From a virus, in IMG/VR virus record IMGVR_UViG_3300025141_000308, positions 1 to 37,216 of that record: a stretch of DNA of 37,216 nt; one strand, written 5' to 3'. The notes beneath the pieces were generated by a model. That model ran no database searches, was not told the DNA's origin, and was given only the letters and a program-made list of their open reading frames with translations. Positions 1-8,054 of the stretch are shown here, piece after piece (position 1 is the first letter of the stretch; each line of letters starts with the position of its first letter). A program made the position numbers and the translations under genes.

Positions 1-1
1 C

Positions 2-2269
2 GACCAAGGTTACTGGAGGCCCATTGATCCAAGTGGTGTAGATTTCTCTGGTACAGGGTCGCTGTGGCTCGATTTCGCAGTAGCCCCTGGAACAGGTAAC
101 GGCGCTGGCACTGACGTTTCAGGTAATACAAACCACTTCACAGACAGCGGCCTTGCTGCGGCTGACAAAGTTTCAGATTCGCCTACTAACAATTTTTGTA
201 CTATTGCTAGCAATAGTGAGCCGATGATAGCGACCACGGGTGTGTGGACGGTTGCTAATGGCAATACCGAGGCGGGTCTAGCCTCTGGCACAGGTGATAT
301 GCATTATCGCACGACTATGCGAGTCTCAGAGGGTGAATGGTATTGGGAGGATACGGTTGGCACTCAGGGGGCATGGGGCGATATGTTTGGTATCCTCGAA
401 ATAGACACCGGGGGTATGTATAGCGTCCACAACTACAATGGCACACTGAACTCAGACACGACAACTAATTCTACCAGTGGTGGGGCACAGGGGTACGGCA
501 GTGGACTATCTTCGGGCGATACAGTATGCAACCATCTAGACCTAGAGAGCGGCGAGTACTCTATGAAAGTTAATGCCGGTTCTTGGCGCGAGCAATTAAC
601 TGGAATGTCAGGGGCCTGGGCCCCGATGGTCGGAATGAATAACCAAACGGCTAGTTTTCAGGGTAACTGGGGTACATCTCCGAGAAGTAGCGGCGGCAAT
701 GCAGATGACAATGGTTATGGTGACTTTGACTATGCGCCTCCTACAAATGCACTGTCTCTTTGCACAGCCAACATGACCGCCCTGGACTTCGATCCAGCGG
801 AGCATCATCAGGTGGAGCTAGTTAATAATGACTACATAGCCTACGGAGCCGGGACAGTCATTGGTGATATGACTGATTCTACGGCTGGTAATGCTCTCGC
901 TAATGCATTTGATGATACAACGGTTTCAGATGATAATGGTTATAGCTCCGCAAAGCGGGGTACAGTAACGGATGCGTTTGCTGGCAAAGATTGGGGTTCT
1001 GGTGTTTCCAGGACCATTAACAGGTTCGATGTCTGGGACGTAAATAACGCTGGTTATTTCGATAACACCTCAGAAGGTAGGATACATCTTTACGGCTCGG
1101 ACAGTACGCCCTCTAATGCAACAGATGGGACAGTTCTGTTTTCATCTGCTGCGTTTAATTCAACAGTAGCAAGTCAGCCTAAATCCTATGATGTCTCAGA
1201 TGGTATTATCACGACTACCGCTTACCGCTATCATTGGGTAGCCTTTGTCCCAACCTCTAGCGCCAGCAATGTCCGTTGCGGTGAGATACAATTCTACGAG
1301 AACTTCTTCACACTTGGTTGGAACGCCGATACCTATGACACGCTGTTTATAATTAAGAACCGTGATAATGCTGAGAAGTGGTTCTGGGTTGATGGTCTTA
1401 ACGGCTACAATAAATACACCTCCTCAGACGCTACAACTGCACAGACTCCGGACGCTAATGTTATCTCTGTATCTGGAACCACTATAACTTTAGGAAGTAC
1501 CCTGTCTAGCGATAACTATGTTGTTGAATGTCATAGGGCTGGTGCGGCTGCCGGTGACAAGTCAAACGGAGATGGGTCTATCACTTCTACGGTAAGCGCA
1601 AACACAACGTCAGGCTTTGCAATTATCCTCCACGATATGCCAGCCGGTACGTCAGCCTATACTTATGGTCACGGTTTGTCCAGCCAACCGGAAATGCAGA
1701 TTTGCAAACGGATGGACAGCACAAGTAATTGGTATGTGTCTCATAAAGGCTTAACCGATGAAACTGGTTATTATTTGAAGCTAGATTTACATAACGATGA
1801 GAATAGTTCAGCCGGTGTATGGGGTGCTGGTCCCACCGATGATGTCCTTGGACAAAAAGCCGATGGTTTATTTCCCGCTAGTACAGCCGGTCTTACAACA
1901 TATACATGGCACTCAGTAGAAGGCTATTCGGCATTTGGAAGCTATGAGGGCAACTCAGGAGACGGGCCGGTTGTTAATGTAGGTATAGCCCCAGTGTCGT
2001 ACTTTGTGAAGGATATAGACGCTACAGGCTGGTGGCAAAAGATGGAGACGGTAGGCGGCTGTGTTATCAACGGGGACACCAATGCCACCTATTACAACTC
2101 TACTTATGTTGAAACCGATGAAAATTCGGGTAGCCAAATAGACGCTCTGTCTGTGGGATTTAAGCCGTATGGAACCAGCGCACAAACGAACACAGCCGGT
2201 ACTTACATCTACAGCATCTGGGGAACATCAACAGTCAACAAATCAGGGACTCCAGCGAAAGCGAGGTAA
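2..2269 (+). CDS. Large tail/adhesin protein, 3' part (5' end outside window)
   Basis: The frame is open from base 2 to TAA at 2267-2269, so at least 755 residues are visible and the true start lies outside the window; the first internal ATG (224) is not a credible start. Visible residues 37-66 carry the TDVSGNTNHF and DSPTNNF motifs that follow LamG-like domains in many aquatic phage tail proteins. A SPRY-like segment follows (GEWYWED), then DFDYAPPTNALSLCTANM. A region starting at AFDDTTVSDDNGYSS resembles a discoidin/galactose-binding fold. The C-terminal half resembles the DUF7483 domain (TLFIIKNRDNAEKWFWVDG). The likely role is host-surface binding at the virion tail. Family assignments are recalled from motif patterns, not from a search. 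It precedes the lysis genes, as in many podoviruses. Confidence 0.8.
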   Translation, partial: DQGYWRPIDPSGVDFSGTGSLWLDFAVAPGTGNGAGTDVSGNTNHFTDSGLAAADKVSDSPTNNFCTIASNSEPMIATTGVWTVANGNTEAGLASGTGDMHYRTTMRVSEGEWYWEDTVGTQGAWGDMFGILEIDTGGMYSVHNYNGTLNSDTTTNSTSGGAQGYGSGLSSGDTVCNHLDLESGEYSMKVNAGSWREQLTGMSGAWAPMVGMNNQTASFQGNWGTSPRSSGGNADDNGYGDFDYAPPTNALSLCTANMTALDFDPAEHHQVELVNNDYIAYGAGTVIGDMTDSTAGNALANAFDDTTVSDDNGYSSAKRGTVTDAFAGKDWGSGVSRTINRFDVWDVNNAGYFDNTSEGRIHLYGSDSTPSNATDGTVLFSSAAFNSTVASQPKSYDVSDGIITTTAYRYHWVAFVPTSSASNVRCGEIQFYENFFTLGWNADTYDTLFIIKNRDNAEKWFWVDGLNGYNKYTSSDATTAQTPDANVISVSGTTITLGSTLSSDNYVVECHRAGAAAGDKSNGDGSITSTVSANTTSGFAIILHDMPAGTSAYTYGHGLSSQPEMQICKRMDSTSNWYVSHKGLTDETGYYLKLDLHNDENSSAGVWGAGPTDDVLGQKADGLFPASTAGLTTYTWHSVEGYSAFGSYEGNSGDGPVVNVGIAPVSYFVKDIDATGWWQKMETVGGCVINGDTNATYYNSTYVETDENSGSQIDALSVGFKPYGTSAQTNTAGTYIYSIWGTSTVNKSGTPAKAR

Positions 2270-2271
2270 TT

Positions 2272-2829
2272 ATGTATATTATAGAAGACTCCAGCCATGC
2301 GCTGGTAAAGAAAATCAACAATCTATCGGCTGTCCAACGACCTGACGGTGGACTGACAACCAACGCCAAGGTAGACGAACAACTCCATGACGAGGACGGC
2401 AATGAATATTTTATCCGCCGCGTTGAAACCGTCGTAGTCGGTGAAGGCCCACGAAATCTTGGTAAGTCTGCTCCAAGCTTTAAGGACGGCAGATGGATCG
2501 TTGAACATAAAAGAGGTGCAGCACTTCCGCCACCGCCTGATCCTAAGCCTGGAGATGATAACTACGACTACGCTGAATTGCGGCGGCAGGAGTTTAACAA
2601 AAATCTGCCAATGGGCGACCAAGCTGATGCTATTCTTAAGTGGGCAGTGGCAATTCGAATGAAGCAATCATCCGTTGATGATGCGATTGACGCTATCACC
2701 GCTATTACAGAACAGTCTGAGAAAGATGCCTTGAAGACGGCTCTTGGGCCTATTTTTGATCTCCCCGCCGACCTCGATGGGATCGTCGGGCAATGGACGG
2801 CTGTTAAAGCCAAATTTCCGAAAGAGTAA
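2272..2829 (+). CDS. Tail-associated protein of unknown function
   Basis: 185 residues, starting two bases after the upstream tail gene stops, so probably co-transcribed with it. The N-terminal 80 residues look beta-rich. A proline-rich linker (PPPPDPKPG) leads to a helical C-terminus. The segment YDYAELRRQEFNKN followed by LPMGDQADAILKW resembles the YP-x-GDQLDAL pattern often found in small phage proteins encoded after tail fibres. By position it could be a minor tail protein or a fibre assembly factor; neither is demonstrated. Confidence 0.75.
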   Translation: MYIIEDSSHALVKKINNLSAVQRPDGGLTTNAKVDEQLHDEDGNEYFIRRVETVVVGEGPRNLGKSAPSFKDGRWIVEHKRGAALPPPPDPKPGDDNYDYAELRRQEFNKNLPMGDQADAILKWAVAIRMKQSSVDDAIDAITAITEQSEKDALKTALGPIFDLPADLDGIVGQWTAVKAKFPKE

Positions 2830-2836
2830 AATAAAA

Positions 2837-3199
2837 ATGGAACTGGGCGCACGAGAATTGATGACCATTGCCACGGTTCTAAGTGGATTAGCCGCGACTT
2901 GGGGATTGGTCCGGGGCCAGATTTCGCGGCTACTGGAAGACTTAGCAAAAGCCAATGACTTGATTGCTACATTGTATACGAGACTAGACCAAATGGAGAG
3001 TTCAGATAGTGTACAGAAACATCAAATCGCGGTGATTGCCAGTATGTTGTCGCCAAATCAACGGGAGCAACGAGCAAGAGAGCTGGAGGCACTACAACAT
3101 AGAGTTAGTTCAATTAGGCGGGATTGTGATACTCTGATGACCGCGCACAATGGCTCTCACCCCTATGTAACACCTCCAGCGGGATGTATAGACCAATGA
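2837..3199 (+). CDS. Small membrane-anchored coiled-coil protein (lysis region)
   Basis: 120 residues from ATG 2837; the open frame extends upstream to 2744 but would overlap the preceding gene. Residues about 8-24 (LMTIATVLSGLAATWGLV) form one hydrophobic helix, followed by a long charged, probably coiled-coil region with heptad-like leucines and a Cys-containing tail. It overlaps the next gene by ATGA. Its place just before holin and endolysin suggests a lysis accessory or inner-membrane protein, for example spanin-like, but no spanin signature is certain. Confidence 0.7.
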   Translation: MELGARELMTIATVLSGLAATWGLVRGQISRLLEDLAKANDLIATLYTRLDQMESSDSVQKHQIAVIASMLSPNQREQRARELEALQHRVSSIRRDCDTLMTAHNGSHPYVTPPAGCIDQ

Positions 3200-3516
3200 C
3201 TGATTGGCATCTTAGCAGGAACTTCACCATCGGTCATGTTCTAGCAGTGATTGGAGTAATCAGTGCAGGGATAATCGCATTTAATACTCTTGAACAAACA
3301 GTAGCGAATGATGTCGATGATCTGCAAGATCATAAAATAGCACAAGCTGCGGACCAGATACAACAGGTCGAGGCCAACCAACGTGATCGTGAGCAAATTA
3401 ACGAGCTTAAAACGCAGACAGCAGTTATTCAAAACACGATAGAAATCATGCAGCGGACACTGGATGACAACCGACAGGATATAAAGGAAATTTTAACAGA
3501 GGTAAAAAGGCGATGA
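3196..3516 (+). CDS. Membrane-anchored coiled-coil protein, possible spanin-like
   Basis: 106 residues from ATG 3196, which overlaps the previous TGA (ATGA); an upstream start at 3184 is possible. One transmembrane helix (HVLAVIGVISAGIIAF) at about residues 14-30 is followed by a charged heptad-rich stretch up to the C-terminal KRR. This single-pass plus coiled-coil layout matches inner-membrane spanin subunits and DUF2730-type phage proteins in general form only. It is translationally coupled to a 25-residue peptide downstream through another ATGA. Confidence 0.72.
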   Translation: MTDWHLSRNFTIGHVLAVIGVISAGIIAFNTLEQTVANDVDDLQDHKIAQAADQIQQVEANQRDREQINELKTQTAVIQNTIEIMQRTLDDNRQDIKEILTEVKRR

Positions 3517-3590
3517 CGTTTTCCTGGGGCGAAGGGGTAATTCTAATTGTTCTGATCGTCATATTGATAAACCAGATAAGGTATAAGTAA
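3513..3590 (+). CDS. 25-residue membrane peptide in the lysis cassette
   Basis: ATG 3513 overlaps the preceding TGA (ATGA) and the frame ends at TAA 3588-3590, one base before the holin start. The peptide begins MTFSWGEG, has a run of Val, Ile and Leu (ILIVLIVILI) and ends in the basic NQIRYK, so it should be one membrane helix with a positive C-terminus. Coupled start and stop codons on both sides argue for real translation. Possible roles are a holin regulator or a pinholin-like peptide; unproven. Confidence 0.55.
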   Translation: MTFSWGEGVILIVLIVILINQIRYK

Positions 3591-3591
3591 G

Positions 3592-4026
3592 ATGTTTTCA
3601 TTGATCGGATCACTCATTGGGCTGGTGACCTCAGTTGGCCCCGGTATGTTCAACAAATGGATGGATCAAAAACAGGACGCCAAGGACAAGGCGCATGAGC
3701 TTGCTCTGATGGCCCAGCAATCTGCTGACAAACGGGATGAGGCAATCATTGATCAGACTGGTGCGGCCAACGTTGCCATCCAGGAAACTGTCCAGACAAC
3801 AATGCGGCAATCCGCTCAATGGGTTGTCAATTATTCCGGCACGGTCAGGCCAACAATTACATTTAGTTTTTTCGCTGGCTGGCTCTTGCTGATCGTCCTG
3901 TTGGCGTTTGGCTTTATTACTCAGGCTCAGTTTGCTCTGGTCTGGAGCGCAGAAACAAGCGGCATATTTTCCATTATTATCAGCCATTGGTTTGGCAACA
4001 AATTGGTATCTAAGTGGACAAGATAG
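3592..4026 (+). CDS. Holin, GTA-type three-helix family
   Basis: 144 residues. The N-terminus (MFSLIGSLIGLVTSVGPGMF) is hydrophobic and amphipathic. A charged Lys/Asp/Glu-rich helix follows at residues 24-55, then a strong membrane helix at about 88-109 (TFSFFAGWLLLIVLLAFGFI) and a last hydrophobic segment at about 122-135 before a basic tail. This matches the layout of the GTA_holin_3TM family known from alphaproteobacterial phages and gene transfer agents, which release endolysin across the inner membrane. The endolysin gene begins at the very next base. Confidence 0.75.
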   Translation: MFSLIGSLIGLVTSVGPGMFNKWMDQKQDAKDKAHELALMAQQSADKRDEAIIDQTGAANVAIQETVQTTMRQSAQWVVNYSGTVRPTITFSFFAGWLLLIVLLAFGFITQAQFALVWSAETSGIFSIIISHWFGNKLVSKWTR

Positions 4027-4569
4027 GTGATAAATGCAGCGGGTATTAACCTTATTAAGAAGTATGAGGGACTGGTTGACGGGGACCCTGATACTCCCGG
4101 CCTGGACCCTTATCGTTGTGTTGCTGGCATACCTACATTGGGCTACGGCGCATGTACTGGTCTTGATGGTAATCCTGTTTCTATGGATCACCCGCCCATT
4201 AGTCCTGACCAAGCGGAACAACTCTTGGAAAGAGACATCCAACGATTTGAGATTTCGGTTGCTAGATTGGTTGGGGTGCCAGTAACCAGGAACATGCTGG
4301 CCTCTCTTATTTCAATCTGTTTCAATATTGGACCGGCCAACTTTCAAGTGGCCGTTTTTCGGATGCGTTTAAACAGGGGCGATTACCGGGGATGCGCTGA
4401 TAATTTCTGGCAGTGGCGGAGAGCCGGGGCCAGTGGAAAAATCTGGCCTGGATTAGTTAGGCGCAGAGAAGAAGAGCGCCAGCTGTTTCTAACACCTGAC
4501 GCCCCTGAACCCTTCTCTTTATTCAAGTGGTTGGCTCCTCCGGTAGCACCATATCCCCAAGACGTTTAA
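4027..4569 (+). CDS. Endolysin, GH24 lysozyme-like muramidase
   Basis: 180 residues from a GTG directly abutting the holin stop; no in-frame ATG fits the fold. GH24 features are YEGL with the catalytic Glu14, then YRCVAGIPTLGYG. In T4-type lysozymes the second catalytic residue is Asp, six residues before Thr; here Cys31 occupies that place before Thr37, and an 8-9 residue insertion (VDGDPDTPGL) separates it from Glu14. C-terminal elements SICFNIG and GLVRRREEER are typical of the family. No signal peptide is seen, so export would depend on the holin. The stop codon lies inside a GTTTAAAC palindrome. The 3' end overlaps the convergent LexA-like gene by 47 bp. Confidence 0.88.
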   Translation: MINAAGINLIKKYEGLVDGDPDTPGLDPYRCVAGIPTLGYGACTGLDGNPVSMDHPPISPDQAEQLLERDIQRFEISVARLVGVPVTRNMLASLISICFNIGPANFQVAVFRMRLNRGDYRGCADNFWQWRRAGASGKIWPGLVRRREEERQLFLTPDAPEPFSLFKWLAPPVAPYPQDV

Positions 4570-4933
4570 ACGCATCATTGACCTTGCGGGAAATGCCAGT
4601 GTATCTGGCTCCCTCCTCTCCATGCAAAGCAATGGCATCCCGCCATTCCTTTTGCAGCGCCATAAATTCGGAAGCGGCTTCCCGGATTTTTCTGAGAGCC
4701 AGAAGCTCATCATTCTCATCTAGGACCAGTGCAATTGATCTGGCCTTGTGTTTAGCCCTGACGATATGGCCGCGCTTCTCCAGCCCCCTCAATAGCCTGA
4801 CCGCCCCTGACCGCGCTGATAATCCCAGCGCGGCAATGATCTCCTCGTTGGACGGGGCAATTTTATTCTCCACCATGTATTCCTTGATGAAATTTAGGCA
4901 ATCGGTTTGTCGCTTTGTAATCCCGTATTTCAT
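4523..4933 (-). CDS. LexA-type winged-helix DNA-binding protein without protease domain
   Basis: 136 residues. Residues 1-70 follow the LexA DNA-binding domain pattern closely: ITKRQTDCLNFIKEYM, then APSNEEIIAALGLSA (recognition helix region) and LLRGLEKRGHIVR. The S24 autoprotease half of LexA is absent; the rest is a charged helical tail ending EEPTT. The ATG overlaps the recT stop (ATGA), making it the last gene of the leftward early operon. It is probably a phage transcription regulator, possibly at LexA-like operators, but without self-cleavage. It overlaps the endolysin end on the opposite strand. Confidence 0.85.
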   Translation of the reverse strand: MKYGITKRQTDCLNFIKEYMVENKIAPSNEEIIAALGLSARSGAVRLLRGLEKRGHIVRAKHKARSIALVLDENDELLALRKIREAASEFMALQKEWRDAIALHGEEGARYTGISRKVNDAFKRLGDMVLPEEPTT

Positions 4934-5895
4934 TTGTCTGTCTCCTCCTTAACTTTGATAGAGAGGAACTTGATGAGCTTGATATATTCTTTGCCAAGCT
5001 CATCTGCTTGATCCGGGTACTCATCTTTGAGGCGGTCAATAGTATCGTCGTTTTCTTTCTTGAGAACAGAGATAATATGGCGGCGGTCATCATAACTAAA
5101 GGCGTCATCCACAGAAATCTTATCAAATCTGTCCTGGAGAGTGGTGACCCACTTCTCCGCGCTGGCAAATTCCTGGACTTCCCCATTTCCAAGGATCAAT
5201 TCCCAGCTTCTCAGGTCCAGGTCCTCCGTATCCTCCACAGTCTCTTCAGGAGAGGGGTCAGGTTCTTCCTGGACCTCTGCCCTATCTGACCCCTGAGTTT
5301 GCTCTGAGGCGTCCTCTACGGGGGACGGGTTTTCCTGTTCCTTGGGCTGAATAATATCAAGCGGATTTTCCGGGACAATTTCCTGAACTTCTTTTATTTC
5401 CCGGTCATCATCTATGCTGACCCCCTTCACTGCATCAGGAAAAGCATCCCGGATGGCAAATCCCCTAGCTCTCATCTGCAACATTCGATTTGGGTATTGC
5501 CGCCAGGGTCCCGACTTGTTCGCCAGACCGGCGCGTTTGGCTTCGCCAACGGAAAAGGTCCTTTCGGTTTCAACAATGTTCCCTTTAACCTCCCGCTTAA
5601 TCAGGCAATGGGCTGTCTCCCCTTCGATCCATTCTTTATGACCAGCATATTCCGGATGTCCGGTGACCAGCGCCAGAGCAGCATCCCCGTATATGGCTGG
5701 GCGTCCATTGATGACGGCAATGTTCTGGAGCGCTGACATAGCGGGGAGGCCAACCTCCGCCCCCCACTGGACGGCGACAAGGATATCCTCCGGTTTCCCC
5801 TGGAATTGTTTGGGGACCATTGAAGACTGGGCCAGCAGCTTAGAATACCTGATAGCCTCATTCATGGTCTTGGGAACTAGCAATGCAGTACTCAT
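4930..5895 (-). CDS. recT: RecT family single-strand annealing protein
   Basis: 321 residues. Residues 1-165 match the RecT/Bet core: an N-terminal SKLLAQSSMVPKQFQGKPED, then AVQWGAEVGLPAMSALQNIA, INGRPAIYGDAALALV, a GPWRQYPNRMLQMRAR motif and FPDAVKGVSI. RecT proteins anneal complementary strands during phage recombination or replication, working with a 5'-3' exonuclease. The partner YqaJ-type exonuclease is directly upstream, overlapping by four bases. The C-terminal 150 residues are acidic (DPSPEETVEDTEDLDL) and then helical, longer than in many RecT proteins, and may serve protein interactions. Confidence 0.93.
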   Translation of the reverse strand: MSTALLVPKTMNEAIRYSKLLAQSSMVPKQFQGKPEDILVAVQWGAEVGLPAMSALQNIAVINGRPAIYGDAALALVTGHPEYAGHKEWIEGETAHCLIKREVKGNIVETERTFSVGEAKRAGLANKSGPWRQYPNRMLQMRARGFAIRDAFPDAVKGVSIDDDREIKEVQEIVPENPLDIIQPKEQENPSPVEDASEQTQGSDRAEVQEEPDPSPEETVEDTEDLDLRSWELILGNGEVQEFASAEKWVTTLQDRFDKISVDDAFSYDDRRHIISVLKKENDDTIDRLKDEYPDQADELGKEYIKLIKFLSIKVKEETDK

Positions 5896-6839
5896 GATTT
5901 TTTCTCCTTTATGGTAATCGTTGATTGACGTTTTGAAGTGGCTTCTTTAGCCGGTATGATTTTCTCAGGCGCTGCCTTGGTATGACGGACAGGCCATTTG
6001 ATTTCATAGTCCCCGGCTTTGCCAATGGTATGGTTGCCCATCTCCTCCTGAATTTTGACGTTGATCAGATCAATGGCCCCGTTGCCCTCCTTGATGGATG
6101 CCTTGAGGGCAACATGCTCCTCCGCCAGCTTGATGAAACTATCACCCAAATCCTTGGCCTCTTCCTCATCTCCCTCTCCATATATAAGGACGGCATCAGC
6201 TGAGTTCTGGATGTCATACCATTTCGGCGGAGATGTTTGGAGGCGGCGGTCAAAATCTTTGACTGCTTCCTCAATGGCGGCGACTGTTGCCGCATGGGGT
6301 TCAAAGATAAAAACCCTAAGAGTAATTCCCTGGTAGAGGACGCCAATGGCTCCCCAGCTGAACCCGCCGCAAGCCATCTGAGCTTGCAACTGGAGGGGTC
6401 CCCGGGATAGATCAGGGCTGTCCTCCGGTCTGGCGCTGGTGACCTTGCTCTCAAGCGCTCCCTTGCCGTCCAGCTTGATCTGATCTGCGCCCATGCAAAA
6501 GATACCAGCAGCGGGGTTGGTCCGGATGATTTGGCCGGTGCCATCTGCTTCAGCATCCAGGCTGGCTTCAAGCGGAAGTGACGGATGTTTTAGTGCGTAG
6601 TCAATACCCGGGTTGAATTTTCGGATGTTTAAACGCTTCGCCATTTCATTGAGGACTGTTGGCTCAAGGATGTTACCCCAGATGGTTGCTTCATTGCCTT
6701 CCCACTTTTCAGCGGTCCCATCTATATGAGAGCGTACCGCCGCCAGGGTTTCATTGGGGGTAGACCATTGAGAGTGGCCCATGATAGCAGGGATCAGGGA
6801 CGCTGATGCCTTGCAGTTGTCTGTTACTTTTCCAACCAT
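5892..6839 (-). CDS. YqaJ/lambda-exonuclease type viral recombinase exonuclease
   Basis: 315 residues of the PD-(D/E)XK exonuclease superfamily. Key elements are WGNILEPTVLNEMAKR with Glu59, LEASLDAEADG with candidate metal-binding Asp95/Asp99, ALESKVTS with the E-x-K pair Glu130/Lys132, and GPLQLQAQMACGG with the conserved Gln. Such enzymes resect 5' strands to load the RecT annealase, whose gene follows with an ATGA overlap. The last 100 residues are helical and lysine-rich. A GTTTAAAC palindrome lies inside the gene, encoding RLN. Its start overlaps the stop of a 57-residue upstream gene (TAATG). Confidence 0.9.
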   Translation of the reverse strand: MVGKVTDNCKASASLIPAIMGHSQWSTPNETLAAVRSHIDGTAEKWEGNEATIWGNILEPTVLNEMAKRLNIRKFNPGIDYALKHPSLPLEASLDAEADGTGQIIRTNPAAGIFCMGADQIKLDGKGALESKVTSARPEDSPDLSRGPLQLQAQMACGGFSWGAIGVLYQGITLRVFIFEPHAATVAAIEEAVKDFDRRLQTSPPKWYDIQNSADAVLIYGEGDEEEAKDLGDSFIKLAEEHVALKASIKEGNGAIDLINVKIQEEMGNHTIGKAGDYEIKWPVRHTKAAPEKIIPAKEATSKRQSTITIKEKKS

Positions 6840-7012
6840 TATTCGCTTTCCTTATTCATTGTATCCAAGAACCCATTTTGAGCATCAAAATAAGGCTGGG
6901 TATTTGCTTCATTATATGGGATTTTTTCTGACAAGCTGGTGATGTCTCCCCCATTATAAAATTCAGAAACTCCAGCGTCATAATATAATGATCTAATTTT
7001 TGTTGTGTCCAT
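6839..7012 (-). CDS. Small early protein, 57 residues, unknown function
   Basis: ATG at 7012 with an AGGA ribosome site about eight bases upstream, ending at TAA 6839-6841 so that stop and exonuclease start share TAATG. The protein begins MDTTKIRSLYYDAGVSEFY and is acidic and aromatic-rich, with no motif I recognise. Position and coupling put it in the early leftward operon next to the recombination genes. Confidence 0.65.
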   Translation of the reverse strand: MDTTKIRSLYYDAGVSEFYNGGDITSLSEKIPYNEANTQPYFDAQNGFLDTMNKESE

Positions 7013-7025
7013 TTTTCAATTCCTA

Positions 7026-7187
7026 TTAAAAGAGTGAGCCGACAACTAAGATGACAAAGGTAATTACACAAAACCAAACCACCGTCAGGATGGAACCAAA
7101 AATCAGGCACCACTTGCCGGGGGTCCAGGCTGTTTCTTCCCGCTCATCTTCATAGATTTTCATTAGGCTTTTTTCATATTCACGCAT
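7026..7187 (-). CDS. Small single-pass membrane protein
   Basis: 53 residues from ATG 7187, chosen over the upstream ATG at 7220 because GGAGAG lies seven bases before it. A charged cytoplasmic N-terminus (MREYEKSLMKIYEDEREE) precedes one long membrane helix (FGSILTVVWFCVITFVILVV) at about residues 30-49. Its start overlaps the end of the recombinase gene. Function unknown; early phage membrane peptides often alter host physiology or exclude other phages, but nothing here specifies that. Confidence 0.62.
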   Translation of the reverse strand: MREYEKSLMKIYEDEREETAWTPGKWCLIFGSILTVVWFCVITFVILVVGSLF

Positions 7188-7857
7188 TGACTTTCTCTCC
7201 TTCCATGCGGTCAATGACAACCTTCACCATCTGGGGGTGCCAGTTGGGGCGTCCAGATGCCGTTGGGATTTTGCGTTCAGTCAGTTCTTTGGCGATCCCT
7301 CTCAGGGAGGTGACCCCGTAGGACTTGATCCGTTCAATGATGGGGTAGATGTTTTCGGTCCGCTCCTTTGCCTTGGCAGAGCGAACAGCGCGGCCTTTGG
7401 CGGAAACTGGGGCCATGTTTGGGTTGCCCAGTTTTTTACCCTTTGCCTTGAGCGCGGCCAGCGCGGCCTTGGTCTGAGTGGAGATGTTTAAACGCTCTTG
7501 CTCGGCAACCGCTGCAACAATATGAGCGTTGAACCTGTCAGCATAAGGCATGTCAGCAACTTTGATCTCAACGCTGCTTTCCAGCAGGGTGGCAATCTCG
7601 GCAACGGTCCTGCCCAGCCGGTTAAGCTTGGCCACCAGGAGGGTGGCTTTCTCTTTCCGGCATAGCTCCAGCGCAGCGGCCAACTCTTCCCGGTCACGCT
7701 TGGCTCCGCTCTCCACTTCAGAAAACTCGGCCATGATCTCAATTCCGTCTCCGGCTGCGAGATCAAAACAGGCTTTGCGCTGGGCTTCCATGCCCAGGCC
7801 GGTGATCCCCTGCTTATCTGTCGATACCCGGAGATAACTTACATACTTCATGTTCAT
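7180..7857 (-). CDS. Serine recombinase (resolvase/invertase family)
   Basis: 225 residues. The N-terminal catalytic domain begins YVSYLRVSTDKQ, with nucleophile Ser12 and Arg10, then EFSEVESGAKRDREEL, LLVAKLNRLGRTVAEIATLL and AVAEQERLNIS. After the long E helix a DNA-binding part follows (LRGIAKELTERKIPTASG, then WHPQMVKVV), similar to the start of the recombinase domain in larger serine integrases but much shorter. It could act as a resolvase, an invertase or a small integrase; no att site or invertible segment was found. The ATG overlaps the previous stop (ATGA). A GTTTAAAC site encodes RLN near residue 122. Confidence 0.9.
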   Translation of the reverse strand: MNMKYVSYLRVSTDKQGITGLGMEAQRKACFDLAAGDGIEIMAEFSEVESGAKRDREELAAALELCRKEKATLLVAKLNRLGRTVAEIATLLESSVEIKVADMPYADRFNAHIVAAVAEQERLNISTQTKAALAALKAKGKKLGNPNMAPVSAKGRAVRSAKAKERTENIYPIIERIKSYGVTSLRGIAKELTERKIPTASGRPNWHPQMVKVVIDRMEGEKVNA

Positions 7858-8054
7858 GCGACTTTCATCCTTTCAAATTCAGCCAGTTTCAATTTGCCAT
7901 TGATGGCGTGACCTCTGGGGCCTCCGGGCCAGTATCTCAGACTGACCCATTTGCGCCCAACCTTGACCACCTCCACCCTGCGAACCCCGGTGCCTATCCG
8001 GGGAACCTCATCCATAAATCGGAGAGGGATTTTTTTGGTTTTCTTTTTAGCCAT
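7854..8054 (-). CDS. Small basic protein, unknown function
   Basis: 66 residues, starting MAKKKTKKIPLRFMDEV and rich in Lys and Arg, with a compact beta-like middle (RRVEVVKVGRKWVSLRYW). It overlaps the SprT-like gene upstream and the recombinase downstream by single codons, so it is a coupled member of the operon. The basic charge would suit nucleic-acid binding, but no family is recognised. Confidence 0.7.
   Translation of the reverse strand: MAKKKTKKIPLRFMDEVPRIGTGVRRVEVVKVGRKWVSLRYWPGGPRGHAINGKLKLAEFERMKVA

Noticed and set aside
2744-2836. Upstream start for the 120-residue lysis-region protein
   Set aside because: It would overlap the previous gene by 86 bp; ATG 2837 follows that gene directly.
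3631-4242. 203-codon antisense frame opposite holin and endolysin
   Set aside because: It lies opposite two well-supported genes, has no ribosome site or recognisable domain, and its length follows from the codon pattern of the real genes.
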